DNA of 64,000 nt from Streptomyces hygroscopicus (lineage in GTDB: Bacteria > Actinomycetota > Actinomycetes > Streptomycetales > Streptomycetaceae). A program made the translations under genes and the position numbers. Positions 35,801-44,056 of the stretch are shown in pieces. Every line of letters starts with the position of its first letter. The stretch's first letter is position 1. The notes under the pieces are model-generated. The model worked only from the letters and a program-made list of their open reading frames with translations, was not told where the DNA came from and did no database searches. The stretch lies in the NCBI RefSeq assembly GCF_026168105.1, contig NZ_LBMW01000030.1:37091-101090 (forward strand), given 5' to 3'.

Positions 35801-36085
35801 TGACAGAGATCCGACGCTACCCACGGGTAACGGTCACCGAAGTGGAACCGCCGCACGCTGCTTGCCTCGTCCTCGCACGCGCGGGTGCCGATGAACCTCA
35901 CCCTGCAGGCCCAGGACCTCCTGCAGGGCGATAATCCAGCCGCCTGATCAAGCGGCCAGACCGGCGCCTCCGCCTCCCGCTCAGGGAGCCGGTCAACTAC
36001 GGTGCTCAGTATGGCCATCCATCGTGCTCACGAGCCAAACTACTGCGCTCAGTCGCAGAGACCGGCTTGGTGCAGCAGTGACTTG

Positions 36086-36103
36086 TTCTACCGGCGGTAG
36101 AAT
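36086..36103 (+). promoter_or_regulatory. toxin-antitoxin promoter with 17-bp palindrome
   Basis: TTCTACC-GGC-GGTAGAA (36086-36102) is a perfect inverted repeat and overlaps a -10 hexamer TAGAAT (36098-36103). The ATG of the antitoxin follows 7 bases after the hexamer, which indicates a leaderless transcript repressed by the antitoxin itself. Confidence 0.75.
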
Positions 36104-36110
36104 CCGGGCT

Positions 36111-36365
36111 ATGAGCAAACCGACGAGTATCAAGACCAGCGAAGCAGTGCGCGACCGGCTGCGGATCCTGGCCGCCGAGCGCGGTATCACGATCACGGAG
36201 CTCGTGGAGGACCTCGCTGCCCGGGAGCTCACAGCTGCCGAACGCGAGAAGCGTGCCCTCGAGGCTGCCCATGAGCTCGGCATCGAGTACAGCGAGCAGG
36301 TCCGGCAGGCCGGACAGAACGCCTGGGCGAAGATTCGCGCCCATCAGGGCGGCGACGCCGCGTGA
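36111..36365 (+). CDS. ribbon-helix-helix antitoxin (VapB-like)
   Basis: An 84-residue protein with an RHH N-terminus (SIKTSEAVRDRLRILAAERG) and a charged helical tail that would wrap the toxin. It starts 7 bases after a -10 hexamer and overlaps the next gene by 4 bp (GTGA). The layout is that of a type II toxin-antitoxin module with autoregulation through the upstream palindrome. Confidence 0.82.
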   Translation: MSKPTSIKTSEAVRDRLRILAAERGITITELVEDLAARELTAAEREKRALEAAHELGIEYSEQVRQAGQNAWAKIRAHQGGDAA

Positions 36366-36736
36366 ACCTGACGGCCGTCCTCGACCACACGGCTCTGGCC
36401 GCGCTCTACCAGGCCGACGCATTCCTCACCGGCCTGTACATTGAGGCCTCCCGCGGCTCGGGGCGGGTAATCATCCCATCACTGTCCGTTCTGGCTGCGG
36501 AGCGCCAGATGCCGGGTGCTGGCATGCACGCTGCAACGCTCCGCTTCGCTCAGAGCATTCCGTTCACCACCGATCATGCGCGCGATGCCTTCGCCTGGCC
36601 TGGCATCCAGTGGTCCGTCGCGCACCCGGCCGCGATCGCATGGCAGGCCGCCAAGTCCGGTGAGCCGGTCACAGTCCTCTCACTGGAGCCCGACCTGTAC
36701 GCGGGCACGGGCATCACGCCTCTGAATCCCACCTAA
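36362..36736 (+). CDS. PIN-like toxin partner
   Basis: A 124-residue protein with the first PIN-type acidic strand AVLDHTALAALYQAD and a central PSLSVLAAERQ with Glu. The C-terminal acidic cluster is weak (VLSLEPDLYAG), so it is a diverged PIN fold rather than a textbook VapC. GTG 36362 is translationally coupled to the antitoxin. RNase activity is expected but not certain. Confidence 0.68.
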   Translation: MNLTAVLDHTALAALYQADAFLTGLYIEASRGSGRVIIPSLSVLAAERQMPGAGMHAATLRFAQSIPFTTDHARDAFAWPGIQWSVAHPAAIAWQAAKSGEPVTVLSLEPDLYAGTGITPLNPT

Positions 36737-36737
36737 G

Positions 36738-36990
36738 AGGAACACGAACCACAGGGGGATGCTCCATGCGTGGACGAGCCGGGTGAAGGCCACACGGCGA
36801 GGATGGCCCAGGCGGCGGTGGCATGAATCTGGTGGATGAGCGGGGCGTGGGAGATGGCGTCGACGTCGGGATTCCCGGCGAACAGGCCGTGGAACCACAG
36901 GGCCACGCTCTGCCGGTAGTCGTAGCCGCGTCCAGCCCTGTCGTCGAAGGGGTCCGACGCGCCCGTACTCAGGTGCGCAGCGATGCGTGT
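36738..36990 (-). pseudogene. narI fragment (nitrate reductase gamma subunit, C-terminal part)
   Basis: On the minus strand GYDYRQSVALWFHGLFAGNP and IHQIHATAAWAILAVWP match the end of respiratory nitrate reductase gamma subunits. The reading then shifts frame to FTRLVHAWSIPL, which completes the typical WPFTRLVHAW. The first half of the gene and the other nar genes are absent. One frameshift lies near 36790. Confidence 0.75.
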
Positions 36991-37029
36991 GACGCGTCCT
37001 CGAGAAGGCTCCGGACGGCCTGGATGCGG

Positions 37030-37167
37030 TGCCGGTGGACGTCCTCTTCGGATCAGATACTCGCGAAGCCCCCGCCGCTGAGCAAGCCTCACGAAGAGGT
37101 CGTCGAACGGGGACGCGTACTCCTGCAACGGCCCCCGCGTGGGCGGACACGGACGGCGGGCGGTCAT
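37030..37167 (-). pseudogene. IS701-family transposase, N-terminal fragment
   Basis: From ATG 37167 the reading EYASPFDDLFVRLAQRRGLR resembles the N-terminus of IS701 transposases. Family sequence stops after about 45 residues, next to the narI remnant. Confidence 0.55.
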
Positions 37168-37301
37168 CTCCAGCCCCCAGAACGGTGGTTGACTCCGGCC
37201 GTCGGCCCAAGGCCAACCCGACCTGCCGTCAACTCACGCCACGGCCGCATTCAACGAACTACCGGTAACAAACCACCTGGGGCGGCCGGCCGCGTACGTG
37301 G

Positions 37302-38762
37302 TCAGGCGGTACCGGACGGCACCTGCCCACGGACCGCGAATCCTGTGGCGGTGGCCTCGGCCAGGTACATGCTCTGCCGCAGTCGGCCGTCGGCTCCCAC
37401 CGAGACCCTGCCGCGCGGCCCGGCCAGCGTGAGACCGTGCAGGGCGCGGGAGACCTCACTGCCCCGAGGCGACCCGGCTTTGCGGGCGGCCCGGGCGAAC
37501 AGGTGCAGCCCCTCATATGCCGACTCCGTCAGCGCCGACGGCGACGGCGCCCAGGCTCCGAACGCGGCCCGGTAGCGGCGCAGGAAGTTGGCGTTCTCCG
37601 CCGTGTCCAGGGCGGAGAAGTACGGCAGGCAGGACCAGACCCCGCTGCCCGCAGCGCCCAGATGCTCGCGGGTGCTTTCCTCCAGCAGGGGCGCGAGCGT
37701 ACGGATGCGGCCGCGCAGCCCGGCGGCGTGGAACCGCCGCTCGAAGTCGATCGAACTCCACCCCACCAGGCTGGAGAGCACCAGGTCGGCGCCGGACGCC
37801 TCGATGTCCTCCAGCACGCCGTCGAAGACCGACTCGCCGAGCCGGACGAGGCGCTGACCGACGACGTGCCCGCGGTGGTGCTCCGCGATGCGGCGGCCTT
37901 GCGTGCAGACGGCCCGCGGCCAGGAGTAGTCGTTGCCGATCAGATACCAGGCGCGGCCGCCGCTCTCACGCATCAGCGCCGGAACCGACTCCGCCAGTTG
38001 GTCCGGCACCGACTCGCCGAGCCGGAACAGCATTCCGTCCTGCACCTGGCTGCCTTCGTTCGCGGCGGTATAGAGATACAGCAGGCCCGATGCCTGCGCG
38101 TAGCGGCTCACCGCGTTGAAGGTCGCCGAGCTGTGCACGCCCACCACGGCCGCCAGGCCGCGCCGCTGGTCGAGGTCCCGCAGCCTGGCCAGTCCGGTTG
38201 CGGCGTCGGTGCGATCGTCGATCACCTCGACGCGCACCGGCCGGCCGCCGATGCCGCCCTCGGCGTTGATCTCCTCGGCCGCCAGCGCCGCGCAGTTGGC
38301 GGCGGCCCGGCCGAAGAGGCCGGCGGTCCCGGACAGGCTGGTCAGCAAGGCGACAGGTATCTCGTCGGCTCGGCTCTCGCCGTCCGGCGCCGCACAGCCC
38401 AGGCTTTGCGTCATCCAGCCGAGGGCGTCCTCGTCCAGTTCGGTGACCGCCCGCACCCGTGTGCCTGCGGCCTCGGGGGCGAAGGTGATGGTGATGCGTC
38501 CGGTCCACGGCGTCTCGTGCTGCAGCACGAGACGCCGGTACGGCCGCACCTCAACGATGCGTGCCGTGCCCCGCACGGTCGCCTCGCCCCCCGGGGCCGC
38601 GAACGGCAGAGGTATGTCGATCCCGGCCGCCGTACCGGGCTCCGCGTTCTCGAACCGCGCGGAGAACATCCAGCCGGCGCCGCCGGTCCGCCCGAACATG
38701 CCGAACGCCTCGTGCGGGGGCAGTCCGAGGTGCGTCTCGTTGACGAGGACGATCTCGCGCAT
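37302..38762 (-). CDS. SRPBCC domain fused to an AmiC-like periplasmic-binding-protein domain
   Basis: A 486-residue protein with no signal peptide. Residues 1-135 read as an SRPBCC/START-like ligand pocket (LVNETHLGLPPHEAFGMFGR, VRPYRRLVLQHETPWTGRI). Residues 144-480 are a type I binding-protein fold (VALLTSLSGTAGLFGRAAAN). This half is clearly paralogous to the importer lipoprotein encoded at 42682: both share LLTS-SG-AGLFG, EEIN/QEIN and GNDYSW. RBS GGAGAG precedes ATG 38762. A cytosolic copy of a binding protein recalls AmiC, the amide sensor that restrains AmiR. It may sense the imported amide or nitrile. It follows an ArsR gene, a common partner of SRPBCC genes. Confidence 0.82.
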   Translation of the reverse strand: MREIVLVNETHLGLPPHEAFGMFGRTGGAGWMFSARFENAEPGTAAGIDIPLPFAAPGGEATVRGTARIVEVRPYRRLVLQHETPWTGRITITFAPEAAGTRVRAVTELDEDALGWMTQSLGCAAPDGESRADEIPVALLTSLSGTAGLFGRAAANCAALAAEEINAEGGIGGRPVRVEVIDDRTDAATGLARLRDLDQRRGLAAVVGVHSSATFNAVSRYAQASGLLYLYTAANEGSQVQDGMLFRLGESVPDQLAESVPALMRESGGRAWYLIGNDYSWPRAVCTQGRRIAEHHRGHVVGQRLVRLGESVFDGVLEDIEASGADLVLSSLVGWSSIDFERRFHAAGLRGRIRTLAPLLEESTREHLGAAGSGVWSCLPYFSALDTAENANFLRRYRAAFGAWAPSPSALTESAYEGLHLFARAARKAGSPRGSEVSRALHGLTLAGPRGRVSVGADGRLRQSMYLAEATATGFAVRGQVPSGTA

Positions 38763-38810
38763 GAGGCTCTCCTCAGCCGGCTGTGACTGTCACGAGGAGG
38801 GCCGGGGGGA

Positions 38811-38849
38811 GGACCCGCGGGATGCCGGTCACCGGCTCCCCGCGGGTCC
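38811..38849 (-). terminator. long hairpin between arsR and the fusion gene
   Basis: GGACCCGCGGG (38811-38821) pairs with CCCGCGGGTCC (38839-38849), and inside it GCCGG-TCA-CCGGC forms a second stem. The result is a 39-nt near-perfect hairpin 48 bp after the arsR frame. It could terminate arsR transcription, act as an attenuator for the fusion gene, or be a protein-binding palindrome. Confidence 0.55.
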
Positions 38850-38902
38850 CGACGGGTGGTGAGTCCATCTGGCCGGCACGCCGGGAGGCGTGCCCGCGGC
38901 TG

Positions 38903-39253
38903 TCATCCGTTCTTCGCTTCACGCAGCCCCTCCGGCCGCTCCGATGCCACCGCGTCACCCGCGGGCAGCGACTGCTCGTAGATCTGACGCAGGAATGCGA
39001 TCGCCGCGTCCGCGCGGTTGGGACCCAGGCGGTACCGCCGGCGCTTGCCGTCGCGCACCTCGGAAACCAGCTGCGCGTCCCGCAGGATGCGGAGGTGGGC
39101 CGAGACCGCGGTCCGGCCGATCGCCGGGAACGCGGCCGCGATGTCTCCGGCTGTGGGTTCGTGTTCCGACGCCAGCAGGGCCAGAATGGCCCGCCGGGTC
39201 GCGTCGTTGAGGGCACGGAATACCAGGTCGCTCTCGTGGCTTTGGTCGATCAC
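38903..39253 (-). CDS. ArsR-family transcriptional regulator
   Basis: A 116-residue winged-helix repressor: LVFRALNDATRRAILALLAS, TAVSAHLRILRDAQLVSEVR and GKRRRYRLGP are typical of the ArsR group found with SRPBCC genes. It has no metal-binding cysteines. GTG 39253 has AGGTCCAGGAA upstream; a start at 39298 is possible. It lies between the importer operon and the fusion gene and may control both. Confidence 0.85.
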   Translation of the reverse strand: MIDQSHESDLVFRALNDATRRAILALLASEHEPTAGDIAAAFPAIGRTAVSAHLRILRDAQLVSEVRDGKRRRYRLGPNRADAAIAFLRQIYEQSLPAGDAVASERPEGLREAKNG

Positions 39254-39355
39254 TTCCTGGACCTCTCGTCCTTCCGGAACTCGGCGACAACGTGTCAATG
39301 TATGAGTACCCGTTGACTTTACCGTTTCCGTGCCCTCCGGACCAGGCCGGGGCGC

Positions 39356-40081
39356 TCAGGGCGCCATCCGGCCCGCCACATGCTCGACGGCTCCCTCGTG
39401 TACCTTCCCCTCCTCTGCGATCTGCCCCTTCTCCAGCAGGTACCAGCGGTCCGCGACGTCCAGCGCCATGTCCAGGTGCTGCTCGGCGAGGAGTACGCCG
39501 ACGCCGGCGGCGGCGATCCGCCGAACCGCGTCGGCGAACCGGGCCACATTGGCGGGCTGCAGGCCCTCCGTCGGCTCGTCGAATACACACACCGTGCCCG
39601 GAGCAGCGACCGTGCGGGCGATCGCCAGCATCTTCTGCTCCCCGCCGGAGAGCGTTCCCGCGCGCTGACGTTCCCGGCCCCGGAGGAAGGGGAAGAGCTC
39701 CGTCGGCTCCGACAGGTCACGGATTCCGGCCAGCCGCAGGTTCTCCGCCACGGTCAGCTCGCCGAGCACAGGCCGGTCCTGGGCGACCACCCGCAGCCCG
39801 CGCCTGCGGCGCCGGGAGCCGGGCCAGCCGGTGACGTCCCGGCCCGCCAGGAGCACCGCCCCAATGTCGGCACGCAGCGTGCCCGACACGGCGGACACCA
39901 GCGTGGTCTTCCCGACGCCGTTGCGGCCCAGCAACGCCACGACCTCGCCGGGCGCGACCGACAGGTCGACGCCGCGCACCACCGTGGTTCCCGCGTAGCC
40001 CGCGGCGAGCCCACGAATCTCGATCGCCTTCGCGCCGGGGACGCTCACGGCGTCCCGGGTGCTCACCAGGGGAGTGTTCAT
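39356..40081 (-). CDS. branched-chain/amide ABC transporter ATPase (LivF-type)
   Basis: A 241-residue ATPase. Walker A GRNGVGKTT, signature LSGGEQKML and Walker B CVFDEPTEGLQP are in order; the H-loop His is in AEQHLDMAL. ATG 40081 overlaps the stop of the fused permease-ATPase gene (ATGA). Confidence 0.9.
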   Translation of the reverse strand: MNTPLVSTRDAVSVPGAKAIEIRGLAAGYAGTTVVRGVDLSVAPGEVVALLGRNGVGKTTLVSAVSGTLRADIGAVLLAGRDVTGWPGSRRRRRGLRVVAQDRPVLGELTVAENLRLAGIRDLSEPTELFPFLRGRERQRAGTLSGGEQKMLAIARTVAAPGTVCVFDEPTEGLQPANVARFADAVRRIAAAGVGVLLAEQHLDMALDVADRWYLLEKGQIAEEGKVHEGAVEHVAGRMAP

Positions 40082-41826
40082 GGCCGGTCTCCCGCCGCCC
40101 GGCCGACGTAGACCGCCGACACCTCGGAATTCGACTCGATCTCCGCCACCGTCCCCGAGGCCATGATCTCGCCGCCGCGCAGCACCGTGACCCGGTCGGC
40201 GACGCTGCGAATGAAGGCCATGTCGTGCTCGACGACCAGGACCGTCAGTCCGTGGTCGCGGACGAGTCCGCGGAGTACCTCGGCGATCTGCTGCGTCTCG
40301 GTCCGGGTCATTCCCGCGGTGGGCTCGTCGAGCAGCAGTACGGTGCAGTTCGCGGTCAGCGTCATGGCGAGCTCCAGCATTTGCTGCGCGCCGTGCGAGA
40401 GGCTGGCCGCCGGGGTGTCCATACGATCCGCGAATCCGGCGGCGTCGAGGACGAACCAGGCCTCCGGCGGCAGTTCCGCCGTCCAGCGCCGGCGTATCAG
40501 TGCGAGTGTGCGGTGCGTTCTGCCCCACCGGGCCATGGCGAGGTTCTCCGCCAGGGTCAGTGAACCGGCGACGCTGGGTGCCTGGAACTTGCGGCCCAGT
40601 CCGGAACGGGTCAGTTCCCACGGGGGCCGGCCGGTGACGTCCTGCCCGTTCAGCTGCCAGGATCCGCCGGTCGCCGACGTGAACCCGGACAGCACGTCGA
40701 GCAGTGTCGACTTGCCCGCCCCGTTGGGGCCGATGAGGCAGTGCACGCCCGGTTCGATGAGGTCCAGGTCCACCCCGCGCAGCGCGGTGAAGGGACCGAA
40801 GCGGCAGCCGACCGACCGTACGACCAGTCCGCCCCCGGCCAGGCTGTCCGTCGACGGGGCCGCCACACCGAGCACCACCTGCCGGGCCCGGAACCACCGT
40901 GTGGGCAGACCGCGGCGGACCATGACCGCGACCCCGTCGGGGACGAGGACCACGGCGGCGATGAACGCCGCGCCCGTCACCAGCAGCCAGTAGTCGAGTG
41001 CCGCGCCGGCCAGCTGGTTGGCACCCGCGTTGACCACCAGCGTGGCGACGACCGGTCCCCAGATGGTCCGCCGCGAGCCGAGCATCGCCCAGACCACGAA
41101 GTTCGTGCCCATGGCGAGGCCGATCAGGCCCGGCGAGACGAACTGGACCTGGAGCACGTACACCGCCCCCATCAACCCGGCCACGACCCCGGTGAAGGTG
41201 AACGCGCCGGACTTCGCGGCTCCCACGTCGTAGCCGAGTGCGGCCATCCGGCGTTCGTTGTCCCGTATGGCGGCGAGGGCGGCCCCGTACGGGCGGCGCG
41301 CGAGACTCGCCAGCAGCAGGATCACCAGTACCGACAGGCCCGCCGTGACGCCCCGTGCCGCGGTCGCGGTGAACGCGAGCGCGCCGACGTGGAAGCGCGG
41401 GATGTCGGTGAGGCCGTTGAAGCCGCCGGTCACCGGGGTCCAGCGGTTGGCGACCTGCTCCGCCGCGAGGGCCACGACGAAGGTGGCGAGGGCGAAGCCG
41501 ACCGCGTCGAGCCTGCGCCGCAGGCCCACCGCCGCGATCAGCCTGGCCATGACCCCGCCGAGCAGCGCCCCGGCGGCCAGCCCGGCGAGCGATCCGTACG
41601 CCCCCGCGTGCAGGCCGAACCAGGCACCCGCGTAGGCGCCCACGCCAAAAGTCACGCTGTGACCGAGATTGAGGATTCCTGCCGTGCCCCAGGTCAGGGC
41701 CAGCGCGGCGGTCACCGTGCCGAGAACCAGGAACTGGGCCAGCAGGCCGCCGGCCCAGGACCCGGCGAGGACGGCCGTCGCGGCTGCCAGCGATATGGGC
41801 AGCACTTGTCGGACGAAGGGGTTCAT
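40078..41826 (-). CDS. fused ABC permease-ATPase (LivM-LivG type)
   Basis: A 582-residue protein: residues 1-300 are a LivM-like permease with about ten helices (LALTWGTAGILNLGHSVTFG is the family landmark), and residues 335-582 are a LivG-like ATPase with Walker A GPNGAGKST and the LLDEPTAGMTRTE Walker B. Fusion of these two subunits occurs in several urea/amide-type importers. It overlaps both neighbouring genes by 4 bp. Confidence 0.9.
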   Translation of the reverse strand: MNPFVRQVLPISLAAATAVLAGSWAGGLLAQFLVLGTVTAALALTWGTAGILNLGHSVTFGVGAYAGAWFGLHAGAYGSLAGLAAGALLGGVMARLIAAVGLRRRLDAVGFALATFVVALAAEQVANRWTPVTGGFNGLTDIPRFHVGALAFTATAARGVTAGLSVLVILLLASLARRPYGAALAAIRDNERRMAALGYDVGAAKSGAFTFTGVVAGLMGAVYVLQVQFVSPGLIGLAMGTNFVVWAMLGSRRTIWGPVVATLVVNAGANQLAGAALDYWLLVTGAAFIAAVVLVPDGVAVMVRRGLPTRWFRARQVVLGVAAPSTDSLAGGGLVVRSVGCRFGPFTALRGVDLDLIEPGVHCLIGPNGAGKSTLLDVLSGFTSATGGSWQLNGQDVTGRPPWELTRSGLGRKFQAPSVAGSLTLAENLAMARWGRTHRTLALIRRRWTAELPPEAWFVLDAAGFADRMDTPAASLSHGAQQMLELAMTLTANCTVLLLDEPTAGMTRTETQQIAEVLRGLVRDHGLTVLVVEHDMAFIRSVADRVTVLRGGEIMASGTVAEIESNSEVSAVYVGRAAGDRP

Positions 41827-42674
41827 GGGGCCACCCGGAAACTCGCGGAGGGACGGACCTGCACTGCCAGGAACGCCAGCAGCAGTACCGCCAGGCGGGC
41901 CAGGAGCGGGTCGGTCCAGAAGGTCGTCAGGTTCTGCACCGCCGCCAGACCCAGCGCGGCGATGAGCAGGGGCGCCACGCGCCGTCCAGCGACGATGACC
42001 ACGAGGAAGGTGGTGAACACGTAGTCCAGGCCCATGTCCGGCTGGACGTTGGTGACGGGAGCGACCAGTGCCCCGGCGGTCGCGGCGAGCCCCGCACTCG
42101 CCGCGAACACCACGAGGTTCACCCGCGCGGAACGCACCCCCAGGGTCTCCGACAGCGCAGCGTCGTTGGCGACTGCCCTGACCCGCAGTCCCAGGGAGGT
42201 GAACCGCAGCGCGGCGAGGACCGCCATGACGATCGCCACCGCGAAGGCGGTGAGGAGGAGTTGGTAGGCGGGGAAGGGGACGCCAAGCACCTTGGTGGCA
42301 CCGGGCAGCGGGTTGGCCACCATCCGGTAGTCCTTGCCGAATCCCAGCTGGATCAGCTGGCGGACGACGATCGACAGGCCGAAGGTCGCCAGGATGGAAA
42401 GTTCCGGTGACCGGTACAGCCGACGTATCAGCAGCAGCTCGGTCAGTGCCCCCGCCCCGAGTCCGACGGCGGCGGCTGCCGCCAGGCCCACCCCCCAGGG
42501 CAGGCCGTGGTCGGCGGTGACGACGGAGCTGTACGCCCCGATGGTGAGGAACTCGCCGTGCGCCAGGTTGATGATGCGCATCAACCCGAAGGACAGCGAC
42601 AGTCCGACGGCCGTCAGTGCCAGAACCGCGGCGGAGGACAGCACGCCGAGGGTCAGGGCGATGGTCTGGTCCAT
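41823..42674 (-). CDS. branched-chain/amide ABC transporter permease (LivH-type)
   Basis: A 283-residue membrane permease with the LivH landmark GLMRIINLAHGEFLTIGAY near the N-terminus and about eight helices. ATG 42674 lies 7 bp after the lipoprotein stop. It pairs with the LivM-like half of the fused protein. Confidence 0.9.
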   Translation of the reverse strand: MDQTIALTLGVLSSAAVLALTAVGLSLSFGLMRIINLAHGEFLTIGAYSSVVTADHGLPWGVGLAAAAAVGLGAGALTELLLIRRLYRSPELSILATFGLSIVVRQLIQLGFGKDYRMVANPLPGATKVLGVPFPAYQLLLTAFAVAIVMAVLAALRFTSLGLRVRAVANDAALSETLGVRSARVNLVVFAASAGLAATAGALVAPVTNVQPDMGLDYVFTTFLVVIVAGRRVAPLLIAALGLAAVQNLTTFWTDPLLARLAVLLLAFLAVQVRPSASFRVAP

Positions 42675-42681
42675 TCGTCCG

Positions 42682-43899
42682 TCACCCCGTGCACTGGCTG
42701 TCGGCCGCGACGTCCGGGAAGGCCTTCTTGATCTTGACGGTGGCACCGGTCACCTGCCCGACGTAGATGGGCTGGGTGGCGGTCCTGTTCTTCTCGAACG
42801 TGACCTTTCCGGCGGGCGCATCGACGGAGAGCCCGCCGAGCTTGGCTTCCACATCCTTCGCCTTCGTGCTTCCGGCCGCGTTGGCCGCCTGCGCCCATGC
42901 CTTGATGGCGACGTAGGTCTGCTCCGAGAGGGAGGTCACGGTCGGAGCTTTGGCTCCGAACTTTTTCCGGTACGCCGTCAGGAAGGCGGAGTTGGCGGGG
43001 GTGTCCAGGGACTGGAAGTATCCGAGCGAGGTGTACATCCCCTCGGCGACCTTCGGGCCCATGCCGGCCAGGGTGTTCTCCTCGTACAGGATCCCCAGGC
43101 GCTGCGCCTGACTGTTACCCAGACCGGCGTCGTAGGCCTGTTTCTCGAACGCGATCGCGTCACCCCCGACGAGGGCGGGGAGCAGCAGCCCGGGGTTCGC
43201 CTGCTGGATCTTCTGGATCACGGCCTGGAAGTCGGTGGTGCCCAGCGGCACGAACGCCGTCCCGGCCACCTGCCCTCCCGACGCGGTGATGTACTGCTTG
43301 GCCGCCGCGAGACTCGCGCGTCCCCAGGAGTAATCGTTGCCGAGCAGGAACCACTTCTTGCGGCCCGTGGCGCTCTGCGTCCAGGGAATCGTCTGCTTCA
43401 GCTGCTGGCTGGGGGCTTCGCCGTTGGTGAAGAGGTCCGAGTCGCAGGTGCCGCCCTCGAAGACGGGCGTGTACATGTAGAGCGTGCCCGCGGACCTCGC
43501 CTCGGGCAGCACCGCCTCCCTGGTGGCGGAGGTGTGCATGCCCACGAGCACCGAGACGCCGTCGGAGTTCAGCAGGCGGGCCGCCGTCTGTCTGCCGGTG
43601 TCGGGGTTGGTCGCGTCGTCGCCGATGACCACGCCGACCTTGCGGCCGAGCACCCCGCCGGAGGCGTTGATCTCCTGGGCCGCCAGTTCCGCGACGTTCC
43701 TCGTTGCCGGACCGAAGAGCCCGGCGGGCCCGGACATGCTGGTCAGCAGCCCGATCTTCAGCGTGCCGCCGGAGTCCGAGTGCTGCTTGCCGGCACTGGA
43801 CTTCCCGCCGTCGGTGGCACAGCCCGTCAGGGCGAGCGCGGAGGCCGCGGTGACGGCGAGCCAGGTCCTGCTCAGGTGAGTGGGCTTGATGGTGGACAC
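42682..43899 (-). CDS. amide/urea-type ABC substrate-binding lipoprotein
   Basis: A 405-residue lipoprotein. The signal is TWLAVTAASALALTGCATDG with a clear lipobox. The mature type I fold (KIGLLTSMSGPAGLFGPATR) is of the UrtA/FmdD/AmiC group that binds urea, short amides or related compounds. GTG 43899 has GGAGG at good spacing and was preferred over ATG 43914. First gene of the importer operon; its closest relative in the window is the binding domain of the SRPBCC fusion. Confidence 0.9.
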   Translation of the reverse strand: MSTIKPTHLSRTWLAVTAASALALTGCATDGGKSSAGKQHSDSGGTLKIGLLTSMSGPAGLFGPATRNVAELAAQEINASGGVLGRKVGVVIGDDATNPDTGRQTAARLLNSDGVSVLVGMHTSATREAVLPEARSAGTLYMYTPVFEGGTCDSDLFTNGEAPSQQLKQTIPWTQSATGRKKWFLLGNDYSWGRASLAAAKQYITASGGQVAGTAFVPLGTTDFQAVIQKIQQANPGLLLPALVGGDAIAFEKQAYDAGLGNSQAQRLGILYEENTLAGMGPKVAEGMYTSLGYFQSLDTPANSAFLTAYRKKFGAKAPTVTSLSEQTYVAIKAWAQAANAAGSTKAKDVEAKLGGLSVDAPAGKVTFEKNRTATQPIYVGQVTGATVKIKKAFPDVAADSQCTG

Positions 43900-43911
43900 G
43901 TTTTCCTCCAA

Positions 43912-43941
43912 CATGTCATCGCGTGAGCGAACGATGACATG
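43912..43941. promoter_or_regulatory. 30-bp operator-like inverted repeat between importer and amidase
   Basis: CATGTCATCG (43912-43921) and CGATGACATG (43932-43941) are perfect 10-bp arms with a 10-bp spacer, so the half-sites are two helical turns apart. It lies in the divergent region, 13 bp upstream of the lipoprotein GTG, and could control importer and amidase together. Confidence 0.75.
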
Positions 43942-44056
43942 AGCCTCTGGGGCCGTCAACCCACGGACAACCCGATACCGGAGCCGGGGTCGTACGGGCG
44001 GCGGTGCAGTGATCGTCCGTGAGCTGTCGAAGCGGATCCGCACGAAGGAGCAGGCC

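Noticed and set aside
40741..42024. 427-residue plus-strand frame opposite the importer permeases
   Set aside because: Composition is His/Gly/Arg/Glu-rich as expected for antisense of membrane-protein codons; the minus-strand genes are certain.
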